Origin: Heterohyrax brucei
Taxonomy: Eukaryota; Chordata; Mammalia; Hyracoidea; Procaviidae
NCBI GenBank assembly: GCA_028571685.1
Contig: CM053158.1
Coordinates: 56,884,001 to 56,948,000, forward strand
Length of the DNA stretch: 64,000 nucleotides
Reading direction: 5' to 3'
Shown here: one piece after another, positions 55,476 through 64,000 of the stretch
Position numbering within the stretch: position 1 is the first letter of the stretch
Layout of the letters: every line of letters starts with the position of its first letter
Notes under the pieces: model-generated
Told to the model about the DNA's origin: nothing
Databases searched by the model: none
Seen by the model: the letters and a program-made list of their open reading frames with translations, nothing else
Made by a program: the position numbers and the translations under genes

Positions 55476-56059
55476 GCCAACACAATAACAAACATAGCAA
55501 CTTTTGGCCTGCCTCAATCCACTGAGAAGCTGCCTTTATTGCCATGCCTGGAATGAGAGGAAAATGTATTTTTCCCTGAGTTTCCATCTAATTCTGTGTT
55601 TGTATTTCACTATGATCACTGTTGAAAACTTAAATGAGGTCTAGGAGCCTCCATATCTAACAGCAGGAGTTTTTGAGTTGGTAGTTCTATGTAAAGAAGA
55701 ATGCTAGGCCTTGCGCCCACCTCGATTTTCACACTCTATTTGCAGACCCCTCCTACATTAAAGTAAGGAAACAAGCCCATCATTTTCCAGCTTAGTTAGT
55801 AGTAATCCAAAGCTACACAGTTGTGTTAGGTTTGATTATTTTCTCTTGATGCTATTTTAAGTAGATTTTCATTACACAAGTAATAAATTCATTCATTCTT
55901 AAGAAATATATTTTAAAAAGTATAGATTAGATTAAAAATCCCTTTATCTGTCTCCTTCTTTGTCTGCCCTCCCCAGTTTTACTGGTGTCAAGCTTGGTGA
56001 ACATCTTCTGGACCTTTACCTATATATTTACTTATACATGTATTTCACAGTTCATAGGT
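55476..56059. other. No recognised feature
   Basis: Nothing recognised. Confidence 0.45.
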
Positions 56060-56260
56060 AATATAAGTAGTTAATGTGAAGAACTGGTAACTGAAAGGTT
56101 GCAAGTTCAAGTCCACTTAGAGGTGCCCAGAGAAAGAATTACTGACATACTTGTGAAAAGCCAACTATTGAAAACACTAGGGAATGCAAGTCTACTCTGA
56201 CACACATATGGTCACTGTGAGTTGATGGTGACTTGGTAGCAACTGATCTACGTGTATCTG
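56060..56260 (+). mobile_element. AfroSINE long variant, sense
   Basis: GTGAAGAACTGGTAACTGAAAGG, B-box-like AAGTTCAAGTCC, GAAAACACTAGGGAATGCAAG and GTCACTGTGAGTTGATGG. Confidence 0.78.
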
Positions 56261-56699
56261 TCCGTAGAAGACATAGAATGTCTTCGTGTGTGGACATGTG
56301 TGTCAAAAGTATAAGTGTTATTCTTCTATATGTAGTCTGAAACTTGCCCTTTTCTTTTAGTAATGTGTCTTAGAGAACGGTCAGTCTGCGTAGACCTGTG
56401 TCAGGCTCATCTAGTCAATAGTCCTATAACAGTTATCTCTGGGATATCAGTGGTTAATATATCAAAGATCCATTGCTCATTCATGTAAATGTGTCAGGAT
56501 ATCCCAGAGCATCTGTCATGCATGTACTAGGTCACTTATTCAGGCTACTTCAACCTTGTGACTCCATCGCCACAATACATGGCTTCTAGGTCATTGCAGC
56601 CATTGAAGAGAATAGCTTACATGTTTTGGTACGTAGCCAGAAGTTGCTACAAGCAACCTGAGTACTATTCAGAAACACATGGATACTGGGAGGTGCTGT

Positions 56700-57090
56700 G
56701 TTGCCACAGTTAGGAGCTTCTACTTTTTTAAATGCTCTATATAGTACTCCATATATTGTAACTTAGTCCTTTGTGTATTGATTGGACATCTAGATACTTT
56801 CAACTTTTTTCTTTATTATGTTTGATATTGCACAGAAGATCCTTCAGTGTATCTTCTCTGCTGTATGTGTGAATGATTTGCTAAAACAGACACCCAAGAA
56901 TTGGAGTTTCCGGGCTATATGGTGTGGGTGTTTTAGTTTTCATCCATGGTGCCAGATTGCCTTTGGAGCTGGTTGTACTGGCTTTTTATTTACATGAGTT
57001 TTATTTGCACTTTGCTACACTTTCGCAAAAGATGTTATCAAACCTTTATTTAGTTCAGTCTAATGGTATTTCTGTTCCATTCAGCAAGAT
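56700..57090 (-). repeat. Probable old L1 fragment, antisense
   Basis: GTACTCCATATATTGTAACTTAG, GTTTGATATTGCACAGAAGATCC, CATGGTGCCAGATTGCCTTTGG. Reads like the reversed end of ORF2/3' UTR of an old L1. The frame at 56924-57136 is in it. Confidence 0.5.
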
Positions 57091-57173
57091 TGCTGAATTT
57101 TTGCTTAATTTTTTTTTTTTTTTTTTTGATCACTAATGAGTCTGTGGCTCTTTCTGATGCTCCTTTCTCCTAG

Positions 57174-57292
57174 TTACCTGAGTGAAGCAAGTGCTACTGT
57201 GGAAAGGCTGCAGATAGATGAGGAGGAAGTGCGAAGAGCCGGTGGGCCAGCGTGGCCCCTAGAGTCTCTCTTTGGAGGGGTACTTACTCTCG
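57174..57292 (+). CDS. Candidate internal coding exon 1, product unknown
   Basis: Seen: a T-rich tract, branch-point-like CACTAATG near 57131, acceptor CTCCTTTCTCCTAG, 119 nt open in one frame only (the other two hit stops within four codons), and donor TCTCG|GTGAGG. The segment has four CpGs in a CpG-poor region, as expected for conserved coding sequence. The peptide includes VERLQIDEEEVRRAGGPAWP (an acidic then basic helix-like run) and LESLFGGVLTL. It begins with the last base of a split codon and ends with the first base of one. Phase fits the next candidate at 57591. I do not recognise a domain or gene. Chance remains possible. Confidence 0.5.
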
Positions 57293-57590
57293 GTGAGGTT
57301 CCTTCTGTGTGTTCTTCATTGATTTCGCCTCCCCCCTACCCCCCGTGCTGCTATTTCAGTAGTCACATCTCTAATTTTAAAGTCACAGGGAGAAAGATGA
57401 TTTTTTGGTTGTGTCATTTTTTTCTGTGTAGCTGTCTAATTTTGTGCCTTGAGTTTTTGCGTGCTTAGTCATTATTGCTTTATCTCTTTGTGCTTTTTGT
57501 CCTTTCCCTCATTTTTCAGTCATTTTCTTCTACCTCTGCTCCCGTGTTCCCATAGGCCCTTAAATCTTGATGTGTTGCTTTTCTCTCAAG

Positions 57591-57687
57591 TTTTATTTCC
57601 TCCTGCAAGTTTAGAATGCTTGCTATATCAAAGAAACATGGAAGGAAAAGAAGTAATGGAAAGGTCATTGTGCAAGTCTAAAGAAAA
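57591..57687 (+). CDS. Candidate internal coding exon 2, product unknown
   Basis: Seen: acceptor TGTTGCTTTTCTCTCAAG, 97 nt open from a 2-base split codon, donor AAAGAAAA|GTATGT. The intron from 57293 to 57590 would be 298 nt with GT...AG ends, and the joined codon is GTT (Val). The peptide includes LFPPASLECLLYQRNMEG and ERSLCKSKE. It ends with two bases of a split codon; I found no convincing next exon before 64000. It has no CpG and is AT-richer than exon 1, which lowers confidence. Inferred to belong to the same transcript. Confidence 0.38.
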
Positions 57688-58880
57688 GTATGTCTAGGTG
57701 CCTCCTTTACCAGCTTGTTAGAGAACATGTTGCTGCTGTCCCTAAGTTGGTCACTTTCCTGGAGTCCTTGTGAAAGATGGAAATAAAATAGGAATTGGTC
57801 CAGTTTTCGTCCTGCCTCTGGCTCACTGTAGGATCCCTGGAAAAAGTCGCTTTTCTTTAAGCCTCACGGTTCCTGACAGTAAAATGAGGAGATTTGAACC
57901 CAGTGATCCTTTTGTACCACAGAACCCCAATAGTGAAACACTTGGAAGCTTGTCCAGAGTAGGGTCCTGGAGTCTTCTTATCTTGCTGTCCATTTCCTTC
58001 CCCTCGTGTGCCTTGAAGGGGCACCTTTGGGGCTATGGAGCAACATGTTTTTCATGGTCCAGTCAGCAAGATAAATATTACAGTGGATTGTTCCATAGAG
58101 TTTAACATGGAGTGGAAAATTAGTTATGAAGACGTTAATACAGTTAGAAGGCAAAGGGCTGGGAAAGCAACCAGAGATTGACAACAACGGCGGTGCTGGG
58201 AAGGGAGGGAAGGAGGTGTATCAGAGTTTAGGGTCAGTTGATGGGTACTGGAACCAAAGGAAGGGCTGTGAGGAGGGACCTGGAACCATTGCCAGAGATG
58301 CTGTTTGCCTCAGCAAGGGAGAGGAAGGTAAAGCCTGATGTCATCCTTCCTCCATCCAGCTGTGCCCTGTGAACAGAGCTCACATTTAGATAGAAGTAGG
58401 TTGATGAAGGAGCATGGCAAATGTGATACAGGGCAGAGCAGGGCCAGGGTGAAGGATGGATATAAGGCAAGCAGGCAAGTAACTGGCAGAATCAGTTTGA
58501 CTCCAAAGGTCAGGTGGTCTTTCAAGAAGTCCCTTCCGTTGCTCTCATTTTGGAGTTTGTGGATTCCCTGAAAATTAAGCTAGGATCTTAACAGGTAGCT
58601 CTTTCTAGAAGGCAAGATGACGTTCTGCTGCCATTCTAGTATCTTAGGACAACACATACATTTCTACCTCCTTCCCTCCTGCCAAAAAACTGGAGCACTT
58701 GCATTTCCCTTATACATGGCTGTGGCAACATTTCCTGAGTATCCTTTTCTTGGTAGACTTGACTTTTTGAAAACAGAGATAATACTTACATTGCCCTTGG
58801 CCTTTATCACCAAGGAGCCTGTGGGAATGTGGCGAGAATAAGAACACAGGGAACAAGCAATATTATGTAATCGATTAGTA
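57688..58880. other. Unassigned; possible intron; MIR scrap near 57825-57900
   Basis: CTGGCTCACTGTAGGATCCC and TTCTTTAAGCCTCACGG resemble MIR core, diverged. The rest (including purine-rich 58140-58330) is not recognised. The frames at 57770-58105 and 58126-58571 lack support. Confidence 0.4.
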
Positions 58881-58885
58881 GTACT

Positions 58886-59043
58886 CTATAGGAGTTTTGG
58901 TGGAATAATGGTTAAGAGCTCAGCTGCTAACCTGAAGGTCACCGGTTTTGAGTCCACCAGACACTTGGAAACCCCGTAAAACAATTCTACTCTGTCTTAA
59001 GAGTCTCTATGAGTAGGAATCAGCTTGACGGCAGTGGATTTAG
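58886..59043 (+). mobile_element. AfroSINE, sense
   Basis: GGAGTTTTGGTGGAATAATGG, AGCTGCTAACCTGAAGGTC, CTATGAGTAGGAATCAGC and TTGACGGCAGTGG. The B-box is GTTTTGAGTCC. Confidence 0.92.
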
Positions 59044-59084
59044 CTTTTTCTTCATGTGTATAATTAGAGACGTTGCCATCTATG

Positions 59085-59215
59085 TTAGTTTTATGATTTG
59101 GGCAAGTGATTTAACCTTCACTCTTAGTTTCCTAATCTATAATATGGTTTATAAGTTGGGACACACTGGGTTCCACCATATACTAGGTTTTGTAAGAGTA
59201 GCAAATAATCTCTAG
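59085..59215 (+). repeat. MIR SINE fragment, sense
   Basis: GATTTGGGCAAGTGATTTAACC, CTCTTAGTTTCCTAATCTATAATATGG-type core. Confidence 0.65.
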
Positions 59216-59625
59216 AATTTCAGTGTCTGAAAAACCACAAAGGTTTACTTTTCACTCTGACTTCATGTTTATTGTTAGTTATCTGGGGATGTGGCAACCT
59301 GGGGTAAACAGGAAGGTTGTGCCTGGCCACGGGCTGATAGATCAGCTGCCATATTGAATGCTACTATTCCTCATGGCAAGAGAAAGAATTTGAATAGGGT
59401 AGGAAGGATGAGAGTTGACCCAGTTGTTGTCACACATTATGCTTACTCACAACTTCTTGACTAGAGGTAGTTAAATGACCTTACCTAACTTCAGTGAGGG
59501 TAAAGAGTTTTCTGGAAGGAGAAAGGCTGGCAGCATGTGTTGATTCACACTCGTGACAGCCACAGAAGGAAATGATAGTACTTTCCATGATTGTTTTTTA
59601 GATTACGTGCATCCTTAGTGTAATG
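59216..59625. other. Possible old repeat, unnamed
   Basis: AAACCACAAAGGTTTACTTTTCAC and CAAGAGAAAGAATTTGAATAGG suggest an old dispersed element. Not assigned. Confidence 0.3.
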
Positions 59626-59629
59626 TCTG

Positions 59630-60262
59630 TGTTGTTGCTAAGTACCATCAAGTTGACTCTGACTCATGGTGAGCTTATGTACAGCAGAATGAAATGTTAC
59701 CCATTCCTGCATATTCCTCACAGCATGTTTGAATAGATTGCTGTAGCTCTCATGTCAGTCTATCTCACGCTTGTTACTGTAGTTCCTCTGCTTCATCAGA
59801 TATGTCTTCCCACAGTTGATGATCTGAAGGCCTAGGGGTTCCCCTGGGAGCATGACCCCTAGACCCGATGCTGTCCCTGATCATAAACCATTACTGAGGT
59901 CAACTTCTTGGACAGGAATGGATTGGACTTGGTGACACGGAGTGACCATATCGTGTGTGCACTTTATGGTTCTGTGCATCTGTAGAATGTTGTCCTACTG
60001 GGCTCTTACTGGAGGAGAGTGGAGAAGGTAGAGAGGAGGGAACGCAAAACTGTTAAGAGGATATGGCTTATATGGAACAGAAAGAAGGAGTGTGTTGTCA
60101 CCGGGCAAGGAGAGCAGTAGGAGCTGCACATAGGCAGACATGTGAATTTAAACCAGACTGTACACTTTCACTGAATCAGAATAAGAAAAAAGAAAAGAAA
60201 AGAAAAAAAGATGTCTTCTTCCTGGTGATTGATCCCTCCTAATGACATGTCCAAAGCAAGTG
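59630..60262 (-). mobile_element. RTE 3' fragment, antisense, split by an L1 tail
   Basis: Left part: GTACCATCAAGTTGACTCTGAC, GTACAGCAGAATGAAATG. Right part after 60208: GTGATTGATCCCTCCTAATGACATG and TCCAAAGCAAGTG, matching 48510-48540. The L1 tail lies between. Confidence 0.65.
59816..60208 (+). mobile_element. L1 3' UTR with A-rich tail, sense
   Basis: GGGTTCCCCTGGGAGCATG, ATTGGACTTGGTGACACGG, GGAGAGCAGTAGGAGCTGC, ending in an (AAAAG)n tail at 60183-60208. Matches 17500-17866. Confidence 0.8.
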
Positions 60263-60269
60263 TTCTGTT

Positions 60270-60480
60270 TTGATCCATAGGGTTGTCATTGGCAAATTTT
60301 TGGAAATAGATCACTTGGTCTTTCTTTCTAGTCTGTCTTGGTTTGGAATCCCCACTGAACACTGTCTACCATGGGTAATCCTGCTGGTGTTTGATATACC
60401 AGGGGCATAGCTTTCAGAATCACAAAAGATGCAAGCTAACACAGTACCACACACTGACAGATGGATAGTGGGTATAATAC
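60270..60480 (-). repeat. Afrotherian repeat family C, copy 4
   Basis: GATCCATAGGGTTGTCATTGG, GGAAATAGATCACTTGGTC, CTTGGTTTGGAATCCCCACTG and CACACTGACAGATGGATAG. Shares the same order as copies 1-3. Confidence 0.6.
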
Positions 60481-61167
60481 TCAGGACATAGTAAATGTTC
60501 ATCTGGTAGATGGTGCTATTATTGTTATTATTACCCACTAGTTCATTTCATCTCTAGCATACATCACATCATTTGCTTGACGTATTTCTCCCCTCCTTTT
60601 TTTCTATTGAAAGTTCAGTAAATTTAAGTTGTTTCTCTCTAATTTTATTGCATATTTTTGTAAGTGACACAGAATGACATTTTAGATCTAGTCAGGGGTC
60701 CTTCTTTTCAAGATTCAGATTGACAATAAAAGGTGATTATTCTGTAAAATGATCACTTTGTGAAGTGATAGCTCTTGCTGTCAGCAGTAACTTTGGAACT
60801 ATGCTCACTGTCTTGGTTTTCAATTGAAGAGCAAGAGCCTTTAAGCAGACTTTCATTTGAGTCAGTGTAGACTCAGTCAATATGTCTTATATATCTATGC
60901 AGCTGGTCTGTGGATCAATTGCAATTAGTTTGCAGCAGATTGCATTAACCTGTCTAAAACTAATACAGCAAGTGTTCTGATGAAAAGGAATTGACCACAA
61001 CCACACTGTGGCTGTATTTAATCTCTCTCAAATGCGCTTTCTGAACTGAGTTTTTTCTTCTTTACTTAATGGCTTTAAATTGGTATGTCAACATAGACTT
61101 AGTCTATTGATGTTTCCCATTTATGTTTTAATAATGGTCCCAGAAAATGCTGTATTTCTAACTTTGA
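60481..61167. other. No recognised feature
   Basis: AT-rich, nothing recognised. Confidence 0.45.
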
Positions 61168-61216
61168 ATAGCCAGCCAAGTGCCGTTGAGTCGGATCCGA
61201 CTCATGGCGACCCTAT
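61168..61216 (-). mobile_element. Orphan RTE/AfroSINE tail, about 48 bp
   Basis: GCCAGCCAAGTGCCGTTGAG, TCGGATCCGACTCATGGCG and ACCCTATA: only the 3' tail, antisense. Consistent with an insertion truncated almost to its 3' end. Confidence 0.75.
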
Positions 61217-61405
61217 ACGTATATATTTTTTAAAAAAACTAGGAGGTTTTTACTAAATGCCTTAAACTTGTGTCTGTCTTGGTATGTTGAGTAACATTCT
61301 GTAAGACTGTTGATTTTGTTCATTTATGAAGTTTTGTGTTTTTTAAATTACTTATGTTTTATCAAGACTTAAATATAGGGACAATATATAATTTAATAAG
61401 TAATA

Positions 61406-61573
61406 CAAACCAAAACCAAACCCAGTGCCATCGAGTTGATTCTGACTCATAGCAACCCTATAGAACAGAGTAGAACGGTCCCATAGAGTTTCCAAAGAGC
61501 TCCTAGTAGATTTTAACTGCTGATCTTTTGGTTAGCAGCCATGGCCCTTAACCACTTTGCCACCAGAGTTTCC
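61406..61573 (-). mobile_element. AfroSINE, antisense, with 12-bp target duplication
   Basis: Flanks TAATAAGTAATA (61394-61405) and TAATAAATAATA (61574-61585), 11 of 12 identical. CAAACCAAAACCAAACCC tail, GTGCCATCGAGTTGATTC, and CACTTTGCCACCAGAGTTTCC head. Confidence 0.95.
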
Positions 61574-61689
61574 TAATAAATAATAGATTGTAAATGATGT
61601 AAATATTGCTTGTCTGGCCAGTATTTCCTCCAGTATTATATACTTACTTATATATTTACTCCAGTATTATATGTTCCTCCACTACGTGT

Positions 61690-63754
61690 CTGTCAGTCTA
61701 TACTCTGTCAGTCTATATTGTGATGGCTTTCGTATTGCTGTGATGGTGGAATTTCAGATACCATCAAGACCACCTGTGGTGGACAGGCTTCAGTGGCATT
61801 TCCATATGAAGATAAACCAGGAAGAAGAACCTGGAGATCTACGTCTGAAAAAAATGGACTTTACGAATAGCAGCAGAACGTTGTCTGGTATAGTGTTGAA
61901 AGATGAGCTCCTTGGGTTAGAAGTCACTCAAAATATGACTAGGGAAGAGCTGCCTCCTGAAAATAGAGTTGTACTTAATGACATTGATGGAGTCAAGCCT
62001 TCAGGACCTGCATTTGCTGATGTGAGTAAACTAAAAATGAGAAGAAATAGCTGCAGACATCCATCAGTAATCTAAATGTGTACTGTATAAGAAGGTAGGA
62101 AAACTGAAAGTCATCAATAATGAAATGTACCACATAAAGTTCAAAATCCTAGGCATGAGTGAGTTGAAATGGACTGACTAGTGGTTTTGAACCGGACACT
62201 TGTATGGTCTGCTGTGCTGGAAATGACAAATTGAAGAGGAGTGGCATTTTATTCATCATCAAAAAGAACATCTCAATATCTGTTCTAAAGACTACTGCTG
62301 ATAGTGATAGTATGACAGCTATATGCCTCCAAGGAAGACCAGTTAATGCAATCAGTGTTTGTATTTACATACCAACCACTAATGCCAAAGATGAAAAAGT
62401 TGAAAATTTTACAAACTTTGGCAGTCTGAAATTGATGAAATGTACATTCAAGATACACTGATAATTACTAGTGATTGGAGTGTGAATGTTGGAAACAAAA
62501 AAGAAGGATTGGTAATTGGAAAACATAGCTTTGGTGATGGAAATGACACAGGAGATCACATGATAAAATTTTGCTAGACCAAGGACTTCTTCATGGCAAA
62601 TACTGTTACTCAACAATGTAAAGGTGAGTATACACATGGACCTCACCAGATGGAATATAGAGAAATGAATTCAGCTACATCTTTGGAAAGCTCAGTACCT
62701 TCAGTCAGAAGATGGCCAGGGTCTGCTATAGAACAGTTCTTCAATTGCTCGTGGAAATTCAAGTTGAAGCTGAAGAAAAATGTCATAGGTTGAATTATGT
62801 CTCCCCAAAAATGTACGTAGGCAATTTGACTTGACCATGATTCCCAGTACTGTATTAATTGTCCTCTATTTTGTGATTGTAATTTTCATATATATTGTAA
62901 ATCCTAAACTGTGCCTGTGGTTAATAGAGAGCCAAATTGGATTCTGTTAAAGACGGTTAGGGTGAGACTGTAACACCATTATTAAAGTCACATCCCTCGT
63001 CCAGCGTAAAGGGAGTTTCTTGGGATGTGGCTTGCATCAACTTTTATCTCTTAAGAGGTGAAAAGGAAAGGGAAGAGAGCAGCGTATGGTGACCTCATAC
63101 CATCAAAAAAGCCACATTGGGAGTAGAGGACTTGCTTAGCTTTTCTCAAGCAGAAAGAACTGAGAAAAAAAATTCAGTTCTTAGGTTGCAGTTTTGAAGG
63201 ATTCTGTGGATAAAATACTGAATGATGTAAGACTCAGTGTATCAAAAGGAATCAGTCAACATGCAGCCATTTCAGGAGGCAGCATATGATAAGGAACTGA
63301 TGGTGTCGAAGGACTAAGTCCAAGCTGCAAGAAAGACACTGACAAGAAACAGGGCTCCAGGAATCCACAAAATATAAGCTAAGATGTTTCAACAAATGGA
63401 TGTGATGCTTGAGGTGCTCACTTATCTATGCCAAGAGATTCGGAAGACTGTTACCTGATCAGCGTACTGAAAGGGACCCATACCTCTGCCCATTCCAAAG
63501 AAAGGTGGTCCAACCGAATGAGGAAGTTATCAAACTATATCATTAATTTCTCAGTAAAATTTTGCAGATGATAATTCAACTACCAGTGCAGCAGTCCATT
63601 GACAGAAAACTGCTAGAACTTCAAACCAGATTTAGAAGAGGATATTGAACAAGAGATATCATTGCTGATGTCAGATAGGTAATGGTGATAACAGGGAACA
63701 CCAGAAGGCTGTGTACCTGTGCTCTACTGACTATGCAGATTGTGGGTAAGACAG
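61690..63754 (+). mobile_element. RTE LINE, 5' region with endonuclease, interrupted by an LTR
   Basis: 61690-62780: a leader with an open frame (61671-62075, function unclear), then endonuclease-type remnants: frame 62204-62461 with VNAISVCIYIPTTNAKDEKV, then frame 62593-62793 with ANTVTQQCKGEYTH. 62781-63125 is an inserted LTR. 63126-63754 resumes with the linker (AAAGAACTGAGAAAAAAAATTC) and the start of reverse transcriptase (TTGCTGATGTCAG), stopping where another LTR begins. Several stops; not functional. Confidence 0.88.
62781..63125 (+). mobile_element. LTR, MaLR-like (family A), 3'-truncated
   Basis: Starts TGTCATAGGTTGAATTATG at 62781 and follows the family (CATGATTCCCAGTACTG, TTGTCCTCTATTTTGTG, AGCAGCGTATGGTGACC) until about 63125, where RTE sequence resumes. 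Roughly 150-170 bp of the LTR 3' end is absent. Confidence 0.85.
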
Positions 63755-64000
63755 TGTCTTAGTCATTTAGTGCTGCTGTAAGAGAAATGCCACTGGTAGA
63801 TGGCTTTAACAAGAAGTTTATTGTTTCACAGTAGGCAAGAAGTCCACATTCAGGGTGTCAGCCATGAGGGAAGGCTGTCTCTGTTTCTTGGCTCTGGTGG
63901 AAGCTCCTTGTCACCAGTCTTCCCCTGCTCAAGGAGCTTCTCAGCACTGGAACCCAGGCCCTAGAGGACGCACTATTCTCCTGGCTCATTTCTAAGGGTA
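63755..64000 (-). mobile_element. LTR, MaLR-like (family A), antisense, cut by window end
   Basis: TGTCTTAGTCATTTAGTGC, TAGATGGCTTTAACAAGAAG, TTCAGGGTGTCAGCC. Same layout as 25711-26238, continuing beyond the last base. Confidence 0.88.

Overview
The window is nuclear DNA from a placental mammal, most likely an afrotherian and probably an elephant. The main evidence is more than twenty copies of a tRNA-derived SINE that begins GGAACCCTGGTGGYRTAGTGG and carries a pol III B-box (GTTCRAATCC). Its 3' half is shared with an RTE (BovB-like) LINE that is also present; this pairing is what I know as AfroSINE plus RTE. Older mammal-wide repeats (MIR, L2, MER20-like and Charlie-like DNA elements, MLT1-like LTRs) lie beneath it. 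The sequence is AT-rich and CpG-poor. I see no CpG island, no operon-like structure, no CRISPR array and no rRNA.

Layout. 0-9 kb: MIR, an LTR, an antisense RTE, L1 3' UTR pieces and SINEs. 9-20 kb: mostly old intronic or intergenic DNA with a DNA-transposon end, an MLT1-like LTR, MIRs, SINEs and L1 tails, plus one weak candidate exon at 14.66 kb. 19.4-23.5 kb: a SINE cluster, including a SINE inside a SINE, and an RTE 3' end. 25.7-30.7 kb: two oppositely oriented solo LTRs of one family. 34.6-37.5 kb: the 3' half of an antisense L1. 39.5-43.7 kb: an RTE carrying much of its reverse transcriptase region, followed by five back-to-back SINEs. 48.3-49.9 kb: an antisense RTE split by a solo LTR with a perfect 6-bp target duplication. 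50.2-52.3 kb: a diverged direct repeat of about 350 bp. 57.1-57.7 kb: the best candidate protein-coding exons. 61.6-64 kb: an RTE with an endonuclease-like region, interrupted and truncated by LTRs.

Protein coding. Almost all long reading frames here are chance or lie inside repeats. The exception I would follow up is a pair of plus-strand segments, 57174-57292 and 57591-57687. Each is flanked by plausible splice signals, open in only one frame where I checked, and joined in compatible phase (1 + 2 bases). I do not recognise the protein. If the exons are real, most of the window is intron or flank of one gene with large introns. I found no convincing undescribed system. The interest lies in nested insertion history, a local duplication and the unidentified exons. 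All repeat names are from recognition by eye; no alignment or database search was run.
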